DNA of 64,000 bases, from assembly GCF_001620265.1 (NCBI RefSeq), contig NZ_CP012661.1, forward strand, positions 1,860,001 through 1,924,000, in the 5' to 3' direction. Positions 37,481 through 46,895 of the stretch are shown here, piece by piece. Both the position numbers and the translations under genes were made by a program. The notes beneath the pieces were generated by a model. The model had not been told where the DNA came from. It did not search any database and saw only the letters and a program-made list of their open reading frames with translations. This stretch comes from Frigidibacter mobilis (lineage in GTDB: Bacteria; Pseudomonadota; Alphaproteobacteria; Rhodobacterales; Rhodobacteraceae). Position 1 is the stretch's first letter. The number at the start of each line of letters is the position of its first letter.

Positions 37481-38353
37481 ATGACCGATCAAACTCCCGA
37501 AATCGCCGCCTTCTTCGACGAGGCGACCAACACCATCAGCTATGTCGTCAAGGACCCGGGCAGCCCGGCCTGCGCCATCGTCGATTCCGTGCTGGATTTC
37601 GACTATTCCACCGGCCGCACCGATACCCGCTCGGCGGATGCGATCCTGGCGCATGTGGCCGCCGAAGGGCTGCAGGTGGAATGGATCCTTGAAACCCATG
37701 TCCATGCCGACCATCTGTCCGCCGCGCCCTATATCCAGCAGCGCGCCGGTGGCAGCATCGGCATCGGCGAGCGCATCACCGTGGTGCAGAACACCTTCGG
37801 CAAGATCTTCAACGAGGGCACCGAGTTCCAGCGCGACGGCAGCCAGTTCGACCGGCTGTTCGAAGAAGGCGATACCTTCAGCGTTGGCGCAGTGCAGGCC
37901 CATGTGCTGCACACGCCGGGCCATACCCCCGCCTGCATGACCTATGTGATCGGCGATGCGGCCTTTGTCGGCGACACGCTGTTCATGCCCGATTTCGGCA
38001 CGGCGCGCTGCGATTTTCCGGGCGGCTCTGCGGAAACCCTGTTCGCCTCGATCCAGAAGATCCTGGCGCTGCCCGATGCGACGCGGATCTTCGTCGGCCA
38101 TGACTATCTGGTGCCGGGCCGCGAGGCCTATGCCTGGGAAAGCACGGTGGCCGAGCAGAAGGCGAAGAACGTGCATGTCGGCGGCGCCCGACCGGGGGCC
38201 GAGTTCGTGGCGCTGCGAGAGGCGCGCGATGCGACGCTGGCGATGCCGCGGCTGATTATCCCCTCCCTGCAGGTGAACATGCGCGCCGGCCAGATGCCGC
38301 CCGCCGACGACCAGGGCAAGACCTTCCTCAAGCTGCCGATCAACGCGATCTGA
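37481..38353 (+). CDS. MBL-fold metallo-hydrolase, persulfide dioxygenase-like (Blh/ETHE1 type)
   Basis: A 290-residue metallo-beta-lactamase-fold protein. THVHADHLSAA gives the metal-binding HxHxDH motif near residue 70, with downstream ligand His in HTPGHTPACM and Asp in FVGDTLFMPDFGTARCDFPGG; the latter block is typical of persulfide dioxygenases such as ETHE1 and the Blh proteins of bacterial sulfide-detoxification operons. These oxidise glutathione persulfide to sulfite using iron. The neighbours (DUF442/rhodanese-like protein and SulP transporter) are the usual Blh partners. ATG at 37481 is preferred (GGAG 6 bases upstream). Confidence 0.88.
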   Translation: MTDQTPEIAAFFDEATNTISYVVKDPGSPACAIVDSVLDFDYSTGRTDTRSADAILAHVAAEGLQVEWILETHVHADHLSAAPYIQQRAGGSIGIGERITVVQNTFGKIFNEGTEFQRDGSQFDRLFEEGDTFSVGAVQAHVLHTPGHTPACMTYVIGDAAFVGDTLFMPDFGTARCDFPGGSAETLFASIQKILALPDATRIFVGHDYLVPGREAYAWESTVAEQKAKNVHVGGARPGAEFVALREARDATLAMPRLIIPSLQVNMRAGQMPPADDQGKTFLKLPINAI

Positions 38354-38475
38354 CCTGCAGCCCCTGCCCCGCTTCAGGACGCGCTCACCGGGCCGTGAGT
38401 GTGCCCTGAAATTCGTTGCCGAAAGCCTCGCCAGATGCGACAGACCCGGAGACACGCGCATCAGGGGAGATCGAC

Positions 38476-38895
38476 ATGGATATCAGGCAGATCGTGGAAG
38501 GCTTTGCCGCCGCGCCGCAGCTGGCACCGGCCGAGATGGCCGAGGCGGCGGCGATGGGCTTTCGCACCATCTTGTGCAACCGCCCCGATGGCGAGCAGCC
38601 GGGCCAGCCCGATGCCGCCGAGATGGAGGCAGCCGCCCGCGCCGCGGGGATGGAGTTCCGCTATCTGCCCGTATTCCCGGGCGCCTTCCCCGGCGATCTG
38701 ATCGCCGGGATGCAGGATGCGCTGGCCGAATGCGACACACCGATCCTGGCCTATTGCCGGTCCGGCACCCGCTCCACCATGCTCTGGGCGCTGGCCGAGG
38801 CCGACAAGCGCCCGGTGGGCGAGATTGTCGAGGCCGGCAACCGCGGCGGCTACGACCTGCAATCGCTGGTGCCGTTCCTGACTGCGCGCAGCTGA
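38476..38895 (+). CDS. DUF442/TIGR01244-family sulfur transferase
   Basis: A 139-residue protein of the DUF442 (Blh N-terminal-like) phosphatase/rhodanese superfamily. The catalytic loop CRSGTRS (Cys94) matches a rhodanese-type CRxGxR loop rather than the Cx5R of true phosphatases, so sulfane-sulfur transfer is more likely than dephosphorylation. GGGGAGA precedes the ATG at 38476. It lies between the persulfide dioxygenase-like and SulP genes on one strand, in the order often found in sulfide-oxidation clusters. Confidence 0.82.
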   Translation: MDIRQIVEGFAAAPQLAPAEMAEAAAMGFRTILCNRPDGEQPGQPDAAEMEAAARAAGMEFRYLPVFPGAFPGDLIAGMQDALAECDTPILAYCRSGTRSTMLWALAEADKRPVGEIVEAGNRGGYDLQSLVPFLTARS

Positions 38896-38929
38896 GCCGG
38901 GGCCGCGGCTCCCGAACCTGGACCCACCG

Positions 38930-40687
38930 ATGCCCCTGCCCGCCTCGCTTCGCCGCCTGTTCCCGATCCTGAGTTGGGGCGCGAGCTATACCCGCGCCGC
39001 CGCCGCCAATGACCTGATCGCAGCGGTGATCGTGACGATCATGCTGATCCCGCAATCGCTGGCCTATGCGCTGCTGGCGGGGCTGCCGGCCGAGGTGGGG
39101 CTTTACGCCTCGATCGCGCCCTTGCTGATCTATGCGCTGATGGGCTCGTCACGCACGCTGGCGGTGGGGCCGGTGGCGGTGGCCAGCCTGATGACCGCGG
39201 CGGCAGTGGGCAAGCTGGCGGCCGAGGGCACGCCCGAATACCTGGGCGCGGCGGTGGCGCTGGCCTTGCTGTCGGGGCTGATGCTGCTGGCAATGGGGGC
39301 GCTGCGGCTGGGGTTCATCGCCAATTTTCTCAGCCATCCGGTGATTTCAGGATTCATCTCGGCTTCGGGCCTGCTGATCGCCGCCAGCCAGCTGCCGCAT
39401 CTGCTGGGGATCGCGGCGCGCGGGCAGACGCTGCCCGAGCTGCTGGGGGCGGTGCTGGCGGGGCTTGGCGGGGTGAACCTGCCGACGCTGGTTGTCGGCA
39501 CGGCGGCGACGGGGTTCCTGTTCTGGTCGCGCAGCCGGCTGGGTCCGCTGCTGCGCGCCCGGGGCTGGCAGGCGCGCCCGGCGGGCATGGCGGTGCGCGC
39601 GGCGCCGGTTGCGGCGGTGGCGCTGACCACGCTGGCAGCCTGGGGACTGGGGCTTGAGGCGCGGGGCGTGGCGCTGGTCGGCTGGGTACCGGCGGGGCTG
39701 CCGGTACCCAGCCTGCCGCCGCTCGACCCCGGCCTCTGGGCGCAGATCGCAGTGCCGGCGCTGCTGATTTCGATCGTCGGCTATGTCGAGACGATCTCGG
39801 TGGCGCAGACGCTGGCCGCCAAGCGCCGCCAACGCATCGACCCCGATCAGGAGCTGTTGGCGCTTGGCGGGGCCAATCTGGGCTCGGCGCTGTCGGGCGG
39901 GTTTCCGGTGACGGGGGGCTTTGCGCGGTCTGTGGTGAATTTCGATGCCGGGGCCGAAACGCCCGCGGCAGGCGCCTTCACCGCCATCGGCATGGCGCTG
40001 GCGGTGCTGTTCCTGACGCCCTTGCTGCATTTCCTGCCCAAGGCAACGCTGGCGGCAACGATTCTGGTGGCGGTGCTGAGCCTGGTGGACCTCGGCGCGC
40101 TGCGCCGGACCTGGGCGCTGTCGCGCACCGATTTCGCGGCGATGGCGGCGACGATGCTGGTCACGCTGGTTGTCGGGGTCGAGGCCGGGATCTCGGCCGG
40201 GGTGATCCTCAGCCTCGGGCTGCACCTTTTCCGCACCTCGCGCCCGCATGTGGCGGTGGTGGGCCAGGTGCCGGGGACCGAGCATTTCCGCAATGTGCGG
40301 CGGCACGCGGTGGTGACGGTGCCCGAGGTGCTGACGATCCGGGTGGATGAGAGCCTCTATTTCGCCAATGCGCGGTTCCTGGAGGATACGGTCCAGGACC
40401 GCGTGGCGGCCGATCCGGGCCTGCGCCATGTGGTGCTGATGTGCCCTGCCGTGAACGATGTCGATGCCTCGGCTTTCGAGAGCCTCGAGGCGATCAACAG
40501 CCGGCTGCGCGATGCCGGGGTGACGCTGCACCTGTCCGAGGTGAAGGGGCCGGTGATGGACAAGCTGAGGCGCGGGCATTTCCTGCAGGAGCTGAGCGGC
40601 GGCGTCTATCTGACCCAGCATGACGCGATGCGCGCACTGGCGCCCGAGGTGACGGCGCGGGTGCGGGCGGCGGGGCGCAGCGAGTGA
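38930..40687 (+). CDS. SulP family anion transporter
   Basis: A 585-residue secondary transporter with about 11-12 membrane segments (residues 25-430), the SulP signature region LIPQSLAYALLAGLPAEVGLYAS near residue 40, and a cytoplasmic STAS domain (about residues 455-570). SulP proteins move sulfate, bicarbonate or related anions; with the persulfide genes upstream a sulfite or sulfate role is the best guess. Position 34 bases after the DUF442 gene suggests one operon. Confidence 0.9.
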   Translation: MPLPASLRRLFPILSWGASYTRAAAANDLIAAVIVTIMLIPQSLAYALLAGLPAEVGLYASIAPLLIYALMGSSRTLAVGPVAVASLMTAAAVGKLAAEGTPEYLGAAVALALLSGLMLLAMGALRLGFIANFLSHPVISGFISASGLLIAASQLPHLLGIAARGQTLPELLGAVLAGLGGVNLPTLVVGTAATGFLFWSRSRLGPLLRARGWQARPAGMAVRAAPVAAVALTTLAAWGLGLEARGVALVGWVPAGLPVPSLPPLDPGLWAQIAVPALLISIVGYVETISVAQTLAAKRRQRIDPDQELLALGGANLGSALSGGFPVTGGFARSVVNFDAGAETPAAGAFTAIGMALAVLFLTPLLHFLPKATLAATILVAVLSLVDLGALRRTWALSRTDFAAMAATMLVTLVVGVEAGISAGVILSLGLHLFRTSRPHVAVVGQVPGTEHFRNVRRHAVVTVPEVLTIRVDESLYFANARFLEDTVQDRVAADPGLRHVVLMCPAVNDVDASAFESLEAINSRLRDAGVTLHLSEVKGPVMDKLRRGHFLQELSGGVYLTQHDAMRALAPEVTARVRAAGRSE

Positions 40688-40692
40688 CCGAA

Positions 40693-40747
40693 GCGGGGGG
40701 CTGTCTGCCCCCCGCGCCCCCCGAGGATATTTGGAACAAGGCAAAGG
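40693..40747 (+). repeat. dispersed palindromic element, copy 3
   Basis: Perfect 9-base stem GCGGGGGGC/GCCCCCCGC, then GCCCCCCGAGGATATTTGG and AACAAGGCAAAGG. It fills the gap between the stops of sulP and the convergent synthase-like gene and may act as a bidirectional terminator. Confidence 0.8.
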
Positions 40748-40757
40748 GAAAGCGGCG

Positions 40758-41534
40758 TCAGATCCGGCCGGTGGCGGCGGTGAGCAGCAGGCGGCCGCGG
40801 CGCGAGAACTCCGAGAGGCGGAGCGGGATCCGGGGAACCTGGCCCGGATCGGCGGCGGCGCGGGAGAGGAGCGCGCCGGCCTGCCAGGCGGGGTAGAGCG
40901 CGGGGATGGCCGAGGGGGGGAGTGTGGCGCGGGCCTTGCGGGCGCGCTGCAGGTGGTCGAGGCCGGTGCGGGCCAGCGCGGCGATGCCATCGGGGCCGGG
41001 GTCGGGCAGCGGCGCCCTGCCCCGCGCGATCAGGTCCGGCACCGCAACCAGCCAGTTGGCGATGCCGGTGGCAAGGCCCGCGTCTTGCAGCGCCGGATAT
41101 GCGGCTGCGGGCGCGCCGAGCGCCTGACCCGCGGCCAGCATCAGGTTGCCCGCGGTACCCGCCAGATAGGCCAGCAGCTCGCCGCTATCCGCAAAGGGTT
41201 CGCCCCAGCAATCGCGGCGGCGTGCCTCGGCAATCGCCTGCAAGGGGGCGACGGGCTGGGCGGTTTCGGCGATCAGCTCCGCCAGCGGCCCGGCCACCTC
41301 ATGCGTGCGGGGGCGCTCGCCGGCGGCGATCCGGTCCAGCGTGTCCACCCACCATTGCAGGCGCATCTCGGCCACCAGCGGTTCGGCCGAGGCCCAGGGC
41401 GCGCGCGCAAGTTCAAGGTTCAGCGCGTAGAGCGGCCAGAGCCGGGCGCGGGCCGCAGGGGGCGCGGCCATCGCGGCGGCGAAGCGGTCTGGGTCGCCCG
41501 CCTCGACCAGGGCGGCGCAGGCGTGAAGGCTCAT
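40758..41534 (-). CDS. squalene/phytoene synthase-family protein lacking catalytic Asp motifs (NDUFAF6-like)
   Basis: A 258-residue protein of the squalene/phytoene synthase fold, recognised by LYALNLELARAPW, MRLQWWVDTLDRI (helix after the first substrate site), AYLAGTAGNLMLAAGQ and the C-terminal RLSEFSRRGRLLL. The Asp-rich metal-binding motifs of true synthases (DDxxD near the start and RDxxED in the middle) are replaced here by ELARAPWASAEP and ANWLVAVPDLI. This is the pattern of the mitochondrial complex I assembly factor NDUFAF6, so a non-catalytic role is likely. Its start overlaps the cimA stop by 4 bases. Confidence 0.72.
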   Translation of the reverse strand: MSLHACAALVEAGDPDRFAAAMAAPPAARARLWPLYALNLELARAPWASAEPLVAEMRLQWWVDTLDRIAAGERPRTHEVAGPLAELIAETAQPVAPLQAIAEARRRDCWGEPFADSGELLAYLAGTAGNLMLAAGQALGAPAAAYPALQDAGLATGIANWLVAVPDLIARGRAPLPDPGPDGIAALARTGLDHLQRARKARATLPPSAIPALYPAWQAGALLSRAAADPGQVPRIPLRLSEFSRRGRLLLTAATGRI

Positions 41535-43183
41535 GCCGGGGCCACCGCGCCGTCGCGGGCAAGTTTCCAGATCACCGCATCCAGCAGCGCCTCGAAACTG
41601 GCATCGACTATGTTCGGCGAGACCCCGACGGTGGACCAGCGATGGCCGGCGGCATCTTCAGAATCGATGATGACCCGCGTCACCGCCTCGGTGCCGCCCT
41701 GGGTGATGCGGACCTTGAAATCCACCAGCTTCATGTCGTCGATCAGGCACTGGTAGGGGCCGAGATCCTTGGCCAGCGCCGTCCACAGGGCGTTGACCGG
41801 CCCGCGGTCGGCGCCGCTTTCATCTTGCGATTCCGAGACCGACAGCATGGTCTGGCTGCCGACGCGCACCACCACCACCGCTTCGGACAGGCTGAAGGCG
41901 CGCCCTGCCTGATGGCGCCGCTCCACCGTGACCCGGTAGCGCTCCACCTCGAAGAACCGCGGCAGGAGGCCCAGTTCCCGCCGCGCCACCAGCTCGAAAC
42001 TGGCCTGCGCGCCGTCATAGGCATAGCCCTGATCCTCGCGCATCTTCACCGCATCCAGAATCCGCGCCAGCGCCGGATCGCCGGGCGCCACCGCCAGCCC
42101 TGCCGCCACCAGCCGCGCCCGCAGGTTCGACTGCCCGGCCTGGTTCGACATCGGGATCACCCGGTCATTGCCCACCAGCGCGGGGTCCACATGCTCGTAG
42201 GTCGAGGGATCCTTGAGGATCGCCGAGGCGTGGAGCCCCGCCTTATGCGCAAAGGCGCTGGCCCCGACATAGGGCGCCGCGCGCAGCGGCACGCGATTGA
42301 GGATATCGTCCAGCATCCGGCTGAGGCGCGTGAGGCCGGCCAGCGCCTGCATCGTGATCCCCGTCTCGTAGCGCTCCGCATAGGGCGGCTTCAGCAGCAG
42401 CGTCGGGATCAGCGTGGTGAGGTTGGCATTGCCGCAGCGCTCCCCCAGCCCGTTCAGCGTGCCCTGGATCTGCCGCGCGCCGGCATCGACGGCGGCCAGC
42501 GAGCCCGCGACCGCGTTGCCGGTATCGTCATGGCAATGGATGCCAAGCCGCTCGCCCGGGATCCCCGCCGCGATCACCTCGGCGGTGATGCGGCCAATGT
42601 CCGCCGGCAGCGTGCCGCCATTGGTGTCGCAGAGCACGATCCAGCGCGCGCCGGCATCGTGGGCAGCGTGGAGGCAGTCGAGCGCATAGCCGGGATTGGC
42701 GCGGTAGCCGTCGAAGAAATGCTCGGCATCGAACAGCGCCTCGCGGCCTTGGGCGACAAGGTGGGCGATGGAGGCGCGGATGTTTTCCACGTTCTCGTCC
42801 AGCGGAATGCCAAGCGCGGCGCGGACATGGAAGTCATGCGCCTTGCCGACGAGGCAGACGGCGGGGGTGTTGGCGTTCAGCACCGCCGCCAGCACGTCGT
42901 CGTTCTCTGCTGACCGCCCGGAGCGCTTGGTCATGCCAAAGGCGGTGAAGGTGGCGCGGGTCTGCGGGCGGCTGTCGAAGAAATCGCTGTCCGTCGGGTT
43001 CGCGCCGGGCCAGCCGCCCTCGATATGGTCGATGCCGAGGACGTCGAGCGCGGCGGCGATGCGGGCCTTCTCTGGGACCGAGAACTGCACGCCCTGGGTC
43101 TGCTGGCCGTCGCGCAGGGTGGTGTCGTAGAGGTGGAGGCGGGATTTCGCGGGGGCTGGCGTGGCGGCTGGCGCGGGGGTCAT
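41531..43183 (-). CDS. cimA: (R)-citramalate synthase
   Basis: A 550-residue enzyme of the isopropylmalate-synthase-like family that joins acetyl-CoA and pyruvate for isoleucine synthesis. The TIM-barrel core has the [18 protein letters not shown] motif, [15 protein letters not shown] (metal ligands) and the [11 protein letters not shown] segment, and the C-terminal 110 residues form the LeuA-type regulatory domain. The length and spacing match the CimA (TIGR00977) type rather than LeuA. It follows cysS by a 4-base overlap and overlaps the synthase-like gene at its end. Confidence 0.9.
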   Translation of the reverse strand: MTPAPAATPAPAKSRLHLYDTTLRDGQQTQGVQFSVPEKARIAAALDVLGIDHIEGGWPGANPTDSDFFDSRPQTRATFTAFGMTKRSGRSAENDDVLAAVLNANTPAVCLVGKAHDFHVRAALGIPLDENVENIRASIAHLVAQGREALFDAEHFFDGYRANPGYALDCLHAAHDAGARWIVLCDTNGGTLPADIGRITAEVIAAGIPGERLGIHCHDDTGNAVAGSLAAVDAGARQIQGTLNGLGERCGNANLTTLIPTLLLKPPYAERYETGITMQALAGLTRLSRMLDDILNRVPLRAAPYVGASAFAHKAGLHASAILKDPSTYEHVDPALVGNDRVIPMSNQAGQSNLRARLVAAGLAVAPGDPALARILDAVKMREDQGYAYDGAQASFELVARRELGLLPRFFEVERYRVTVERRHQAGRAFSLSEAVVVVRVGSQTMLSVSESQDESGADRGPVNALWTALAKDLGPYQCLIDDMKLVDFKVRITQGGTEAVTRVIIDSEDAAGHRWSTVGVSPNIVDASFEALLDAVIWKLARDGAVAPA

Positions 43184-44652
43184 TTGAGGGACTCCAGCTT
43201 GGCGATATCCAGATCGCCCTTACGCGAAATCTTGGCGCCATCCTTGGGTATGCTCACATCGGCCCCCGCAGCCTTTGCGCCATCGCGGAGATAGTCCGCC
43301 CGCGCGTAATCCTTGTTCGCCCGGGCGTCATCAATCAACGCCTCAATGCGGCGGAATTCCTTCTGCTCTTCCAGGGCCGCTTCGATGGCGACCGTCACGC
43401 CACTCCTCCAGTCCAAGCCGATGCCAAGGAACTCAAGTGTCGATCTGAAGACGTTGCGCTTCTCATCGCTCGTCAGATCCTTGGCACGGTTATTCAGGAT
43501 GTTGAGCACCAAAGGCGTGTTTAAATCGTCCGCCAACGCCTCAACCACTTCAAGGTAAGGGCGATATTGAGTTTCAGCTCCGTCTGTCAGGTGCTGCCAC
43601 TTTTTCAGAGTGGCCTTCACTTCGCCGATGCGGTTGAGAGTCAGGTCCATCGGTTTGCGGTAATGGGTCATCAGGAATGCGAGGCGGATTTCGTCACCTG
43701 TCATCCGCGGCAAGGCCTCGTTCCGGCCAGCGGTTTCAGGTGCTTCCAGCAAATCCCGCACCGTGAAGAAATTCCCCAGGCTCTTGGACATCTTCTTGCC
43801 CTCGACCAGCAGCATCTCGTTATGCATCCAGATGCTGGCAAAGCCGGCCCCCGGATGGGCGCAGCAGCTTTGGGCGATCTCGTTCTCATGATGCGGGAAT
43901 TGCAGGTCGAGCCCGCCGCCGTGGATGTCGAACGAGGCCCCCAGCAGCTCATGGCTCATCGCCGAGCATTCGATATGCCAGCCGGGGCGGCCGCGGCCCC
44001 AGGGGCTGTCCCAGCCCGGAAGGCCGGAATCGGAGGGTTTCCACAGCACGAAATCCAGCGGGTCTTCCTTGAACGGCGCCACCTCGACCCGGGCGCCGGC
44101 GATCATGTCATCGACCGAGCGGCCCGACAGCGCGCCATACTGGGCATAGGAGCGGACGCGGAACAGCACATGGCCGGCCTTTTCATAGGCATGGCCACCG
44201 GCGATCAGCGCCTCGATCATCGCCAGCATCGGGCCGATGTAATTGGTGGCCCGCGGCTCGGCCGCGTCCGAGACCACGCCCCGCAGGCTGGGCCGCAGCG
44301 CGCCGAGCGCGTCCATGTCGTCATGGTACCAGCCGATGGTCTCGTCACTGCGCGCGGCGATCAACGCCTCGAGGCTGCGCGGATCGCCCGAGGCCTTCAG
44401 CGCCTGCGCGGCGGCGTTGATCTTGTCATCCACGTCGGTGAAGTTGCGCACATAGGTGACGTGATCCGCCCCATAGACATGCCGCAGCAGCCGGTAGAGC
44501 GTGTCGAACACCACCACCGGGCGGGCATTGCCCAGATGGGCGCGGTCATAGACGGTGGGGCCGCAGACATACATCCGCACGTTTTCGGGGTCCAGCGGCG
44601 CAAGGGGAACCTTGCGGCGGGTGCGGCTGTCGTGAAGCCTGATCTGGGTCAT
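43180..44652 (-). CDS. cysS: cysteinyl-tRNA synthetase
   Basis: A 490-residue class I synthetase charging tRNA-Cys. The HIGH-type motif is HLGNAR at about residue 39, KMSKS is [11 protein letters not shown], and zinc ligands are visible in YVCGPTVYD and [11 protein letters not shown]. The 5' two-thirds (44000-44650) is very GC-rich, but the 3' third is not: 43441-43680 is 53% G+C by hand count (127 of 240), and codon use shifts (for example AAG/AAT-rich [17 protein letters not shown]). This suggests a recombined or foreign 3' segment. The gene starts right after the paired palindromic repeats and overlaps cimA by 4 bases. Confidence 0.93.
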   Translation of the reverse strand: MTQIRLHDSRTRRKVPLAPLDPENVRMYVCGPTVYDRAHLGNARPVVVFDTLYRLLRHVYGADHVTYVRNFTDVDDKINAAAQALKASGDPRSLEALIAARSDETIGWYHDDMDALGALRPSLRGVVSDAAEPRATNYIGPMLAMIEALIAGGHAYEKAGHVLFRVRSYAQYGALSGRSVDDMIAGARVEVAPFKEDPLDFVLWKPSDSGLPGWDSPWGRGRPGWHIECSAMSHELLGASFDIHGGGLDLQFPHHENEIAQSCCAHPGAGFASIWMHNEMLLVEGKKMSKSLGNFFTVRDLLEAPETAGRNEALPRMTGDEIRLAFLMTHYRKPMDLTLNRIGEVKATLKKWQHLTDGAETQYRPYLEVVEALADDLNTPLVLNILNNRAKDLTSDEKRNVFRSTLEFLGIGLDWRSGVTVAIEAALEEQKEFRRIEALIDDARANKDYARADYLRDGAKAAGADVSIPKDGAKISRKGDLDIAKLESLK

Positions 44653-44857
44653 GATCCCTCCTCGCGCCCCCTGGCGCTGCGCTTCCGGCGGCGGGGGTAT
44701 CAGGTTCGATCTGGCTTTGAAACAGAGGAACGGCCCGCCTGACGCGTGTCAGCCGGTAATGCAGCAGATGCGGGCGATGTGCTGGTGTTCCATGCACCGT
44801 GCAGTAACGCGGCAGGGCGGCGCTGCCAAGGAAAATCCGGCGCTTCGGCGCCCGGGG

Positions 44858-44916
44858 CCGGGGCTTTTCCACCCCCGGACCCCCGGAGGATATTTGGAAC
44901 AAGGCAAAGGCAGCAG
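44858..44916 (+). repeat. dispersed palindromic element, copy 4
   Basis: A shorter CCGGGG/CCCCGG stem, then CCCCCGGAGGATATTTGGAA and CAAGGCAAAGGCAGCAG. It faces copy 5. Confidence 0.8.
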
Positions 44917-44953
44917 CGGGCGTCTTGCTCTTTGCCTTGTTGCAAATATCCTC
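44886..44953. repeat. 24-bp inverted repeat formed by two facing repeat copies
   Basis: Arms 44886-44909 and 44930-44953 are reverse complements at 23 of 24 positions (one G/C difference), separated by 20 bases. They begin GAGGATATTTG and end AAGGCAAAG. RNA from either strand would fold into a long hairpin. Confidence 0.9.
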
Positions 44954-45004
44954 GGGGGGTGAATTGGCGCGGCACGCGCCAAGAGGGGGGCAGACGGCCC
45001 CCCT
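44924..45004 (-). repeat. dispersed palindromic element, copy 5 (opposite orientation)
   Basis: On the minus strand: GGGGGGCCGTCTGCCCCCC hairpin, then an extra TTGGCGCG/CGCGCCAA hairpin (8-base arms) and CCCCCCGAGGATATTTGCAA with CAAGGCAAAG. The extra hairpin is not present in the other copies. Confidence 0.8.
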
Positions 45005-45108
45005 TCCCCGGCGCCGCGCCCGCAAACATTGTAACGGTCACAGCACTTGCCCTTGCCCCCGCCGGGCGCTTCATGCTCCCTCCGCCAAACCCTGGACGGA
45101 GACCACCC

Positions 45109-46287
45109 ATGCAGCTCGCTCCCCGCATCGCCCATATCGCCGGAACCGACGGCGATGGCTGGGGCATCTATTACCGCACCCGCGAGATGATCCGCGCCGG
45201 CGAGCGGGTGCTGAACCTGACCATCGGCGAGCATGACGTGAAGACCGATGCCGCGATCCTGGGCGCGATGCACGGCGCGGCGATGGCGGGGCATACCGGC
45301 TACACCTTCGGCGCCGGGCTGCCCGAGCTCAGGGCGGCGATTGCGGCCCGGGTACAGGCGCGCAGCGGCGTTCCGACGCGTGCCGAGAATATCGTGGTGA
45401 CGCCCGGCGGGCAGTCGGCGCTGTTTTCGGCGCATATGGCGCTGCTGGACCGGGGCGATACCGGGCTTTACTGCGCACCCTTCTATCCCACCTATTCCGG
45501 CACGATCCGCGCGACGGGGGCCGAGGCGGTGGCGGTGGCCACCCGCTCCTCGCGGGCCTTCCAGCCCGAGGCGGCGGCGATCATGGAAGCGGCCACCAGG
45601 CCCACGGCGCGCACGCTCCTCATCAACTCGCCCAACAACCCCACCGGGGTGATCTACAGCCGCGAGACGCTGGAGGGCATCGCCGAGGCGGTGCGGGCCG
45701 CCGATCTGTGGCTGATCTCGGACGAGGTCTATGACACCCAGGTCTGGGAGGGGCAGCACCTCTCGCCCCGCGCCCTGCCGGGGATGGCCGAACGGACGGT
45801 GGTCGTCGGCTCGATGTCGAAAAGCCATGCCATGACCGGCTCGCGCCTCGGCTGGGTGGTGGCACCCGAGCCGGTGGTGGAGGCGATCACCCTGCTGGCC
45901 ACCGTCACCACCTACGGGGTGCCGGCCTTCATCCAGCACGCCGCGCTGCACGCGCTGGCCCAGGGCGAGGGTTTCGAGGCCGGCATCGCCGAACCCTTCC
46001 GCCGCCGGCGCGAGATTGCCACCAGGGCGCTGGCCGGTTCGCAGGCGATCCGGGCGATTCCCTCGGCGGGAGCGATGTATGTGATGCTGGATATCCGCGC
46101 CACCGGCCTTTCGGGCAATGCCTTTGCCGAGCGGCTGCTGGAGGAGGAGCGCATCGCGGTGATGCCGGGCGAGAGCTTCGGCGCCCCCGCCGCGGGACAT
46201 CTGCGGGTGGCGATGACCATCCCGGACGCGGATTTCGCCGAGGCGATGGCGCGGCTGGCGGGGTTTGCGGACCGGCTGCTGCCCTAG
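45109..46287 (+). CDS. PLP-dependent aminotransferase class I/II
   Basis: A 392-residue fold-type I aminotransferase. Features: TIGEHDVKTD, the NSPNNPTGVIYS loop, the SDEVYDTQVW Asp that contacts the pyridine nitrogen, and the PLP-binding Lys in SMSKSHAMTGSRLGW. It resembles aspartate/aromatic-type aminotransferases of the AspC/PatA group; the amino donor cannot be assigned. The ATG at 45109 has GGACGGAG upstream; a longer reading from 44746 would pass through the repeats. Its 3' end overlaps the convergent LysE gene by 4 bases. Confidence 0.88.
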   Translation: MQLAPRIAHIAGTDGDGWGIYYRTREMIRAGERVLNLTIGEHDVKTDAAILGAMHGAAMAGHTGYTFGAGLPELRAAIAARVQARSGVPTRAENIVVTPGGQSALFSAHMALLDRGDTGLYCAPFYPTYSGTIRATGAEAVAVATRSSRAFQPEAAAIMEAATRPTARTLLINSPNNPTGVIYSRETLEGIAEAVRAADLWLISDEVYDTQVWEGQHLSPRALPGMAERTVVVGSMSKSHAMTGSRLGWVVAPEPVVEAITLLATVTTYGVPAFIQHAALHALAQGEGFEAGIAEPFRRRREIATRALAGSQAIRAIPSAGAMYVMLDIRATGLSGNAFAERLLEEERIAVMPGESFGAPAAGHLRVAMTIPDADFAEAMARLAGFADRLLP

Positions 46288-46895
46288 ACCGCGCGCGCCA
46301 GCGCCCAGATCCCGAAGCCGAGCATCACCGCGCCCGAGGCGAGGGCGGTGGCGCGGGCGAAGCCGGGCGGCAGGCGGTGGCGCAGCAGGGCGACGGTGCC
46401 GGAGAGCAGCGCCCACCAGAGCAGCGAGCCGGTGAAGATGCCTGTCACGACCGCGACCGCCTCGGCGGGGCCGGCGGTGCGGGCGAGGCCGAGGCCGGCG
46501 AAGATCGCGGCGAAGCTGAGGATAGTGGCGGGGTTGGCCAGCGTCAGCCCGAAGGTGGTGGCCATCACGGCCAGCGCGCCGGGCGGGGCCGCAGCCACCA
46601 CCGCTTCCCGGGGCGGCGCCGGGCGCAGCGCGCGCCAGCCCAGCCAGATCAGGAACCCGCCGCCGATCAACCCCAGCGGCCGCTCCACCATCGCCACTGC
46701 TGCGGCGAAGCTGGCAAAGCCCGCCGCCGCCAGCGCCGCGAACAGCGCATCGGCCAGCGCTGTGCCAAGGCCCCCGGCCATCCCGGCGCGAAAGCCGCCG
46801 CGCAGCGTGCGTTCGATGCACAGCGCGCCGATGGGGCCGAGGGGCGCCGCGATTGCCAGCCCCATCGCCACCGCGGTTGCGAACAGCATCCCCAT
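46284..46895 (-). CDS. LysE family translocator
   Basis: A 203-residue inner-membrane exporter of the LysE/RhtB family with six membrane segments and the characteristic PLGPIGALCIERTLRGG start region (PxGP) and LTLANPATILSFAAIF middle motif. Family members export amino acids such as lysine, homoserine or threonine. ATG at 46895 gives MGMLFATAV and forms a TGATG overlap with the upstream Lrp gene, so the two are co-translated and the Lrp-type protein is the likely regulator. Confidence 0.88.
   Translation of the reverse strand: MGMLFATAVAMGLAIAAPLGPIGALCIERTLRGGFRAGMAGGLGTALADALFAALAAAGFASFAAAVAMVERPLGLIGGGFLIWLGWRALRPAPPREAVVAAAPPGALAVMATTFGLTLANPATILSFAAIFAGLGLARTAGPAEAVAVVTGIFTGSLLWWALLSGTVALLRHRLPPGFARATALASGAVMLGFGIWALARAV

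Larger units (their letters stand above)
44653..45108. other. 456-bp divergent intergenic region filled by two palindromic elements
   Basis: No gene seen between the divergent cysS and aminotransferase genes. 44858-45004 is made of the two back-to-back repeat copies; 44665-44850 shows nothing recognisable beyond ordinary intergenic sequence. Confidence 0.5.

Noticed and set aside
40758..41534. Carotenoid or hopanoid biosynthesis gene
   Set aside because: The fold matches but both Asp-rich catalytic motifs are missing and no carotenoid genes are near.
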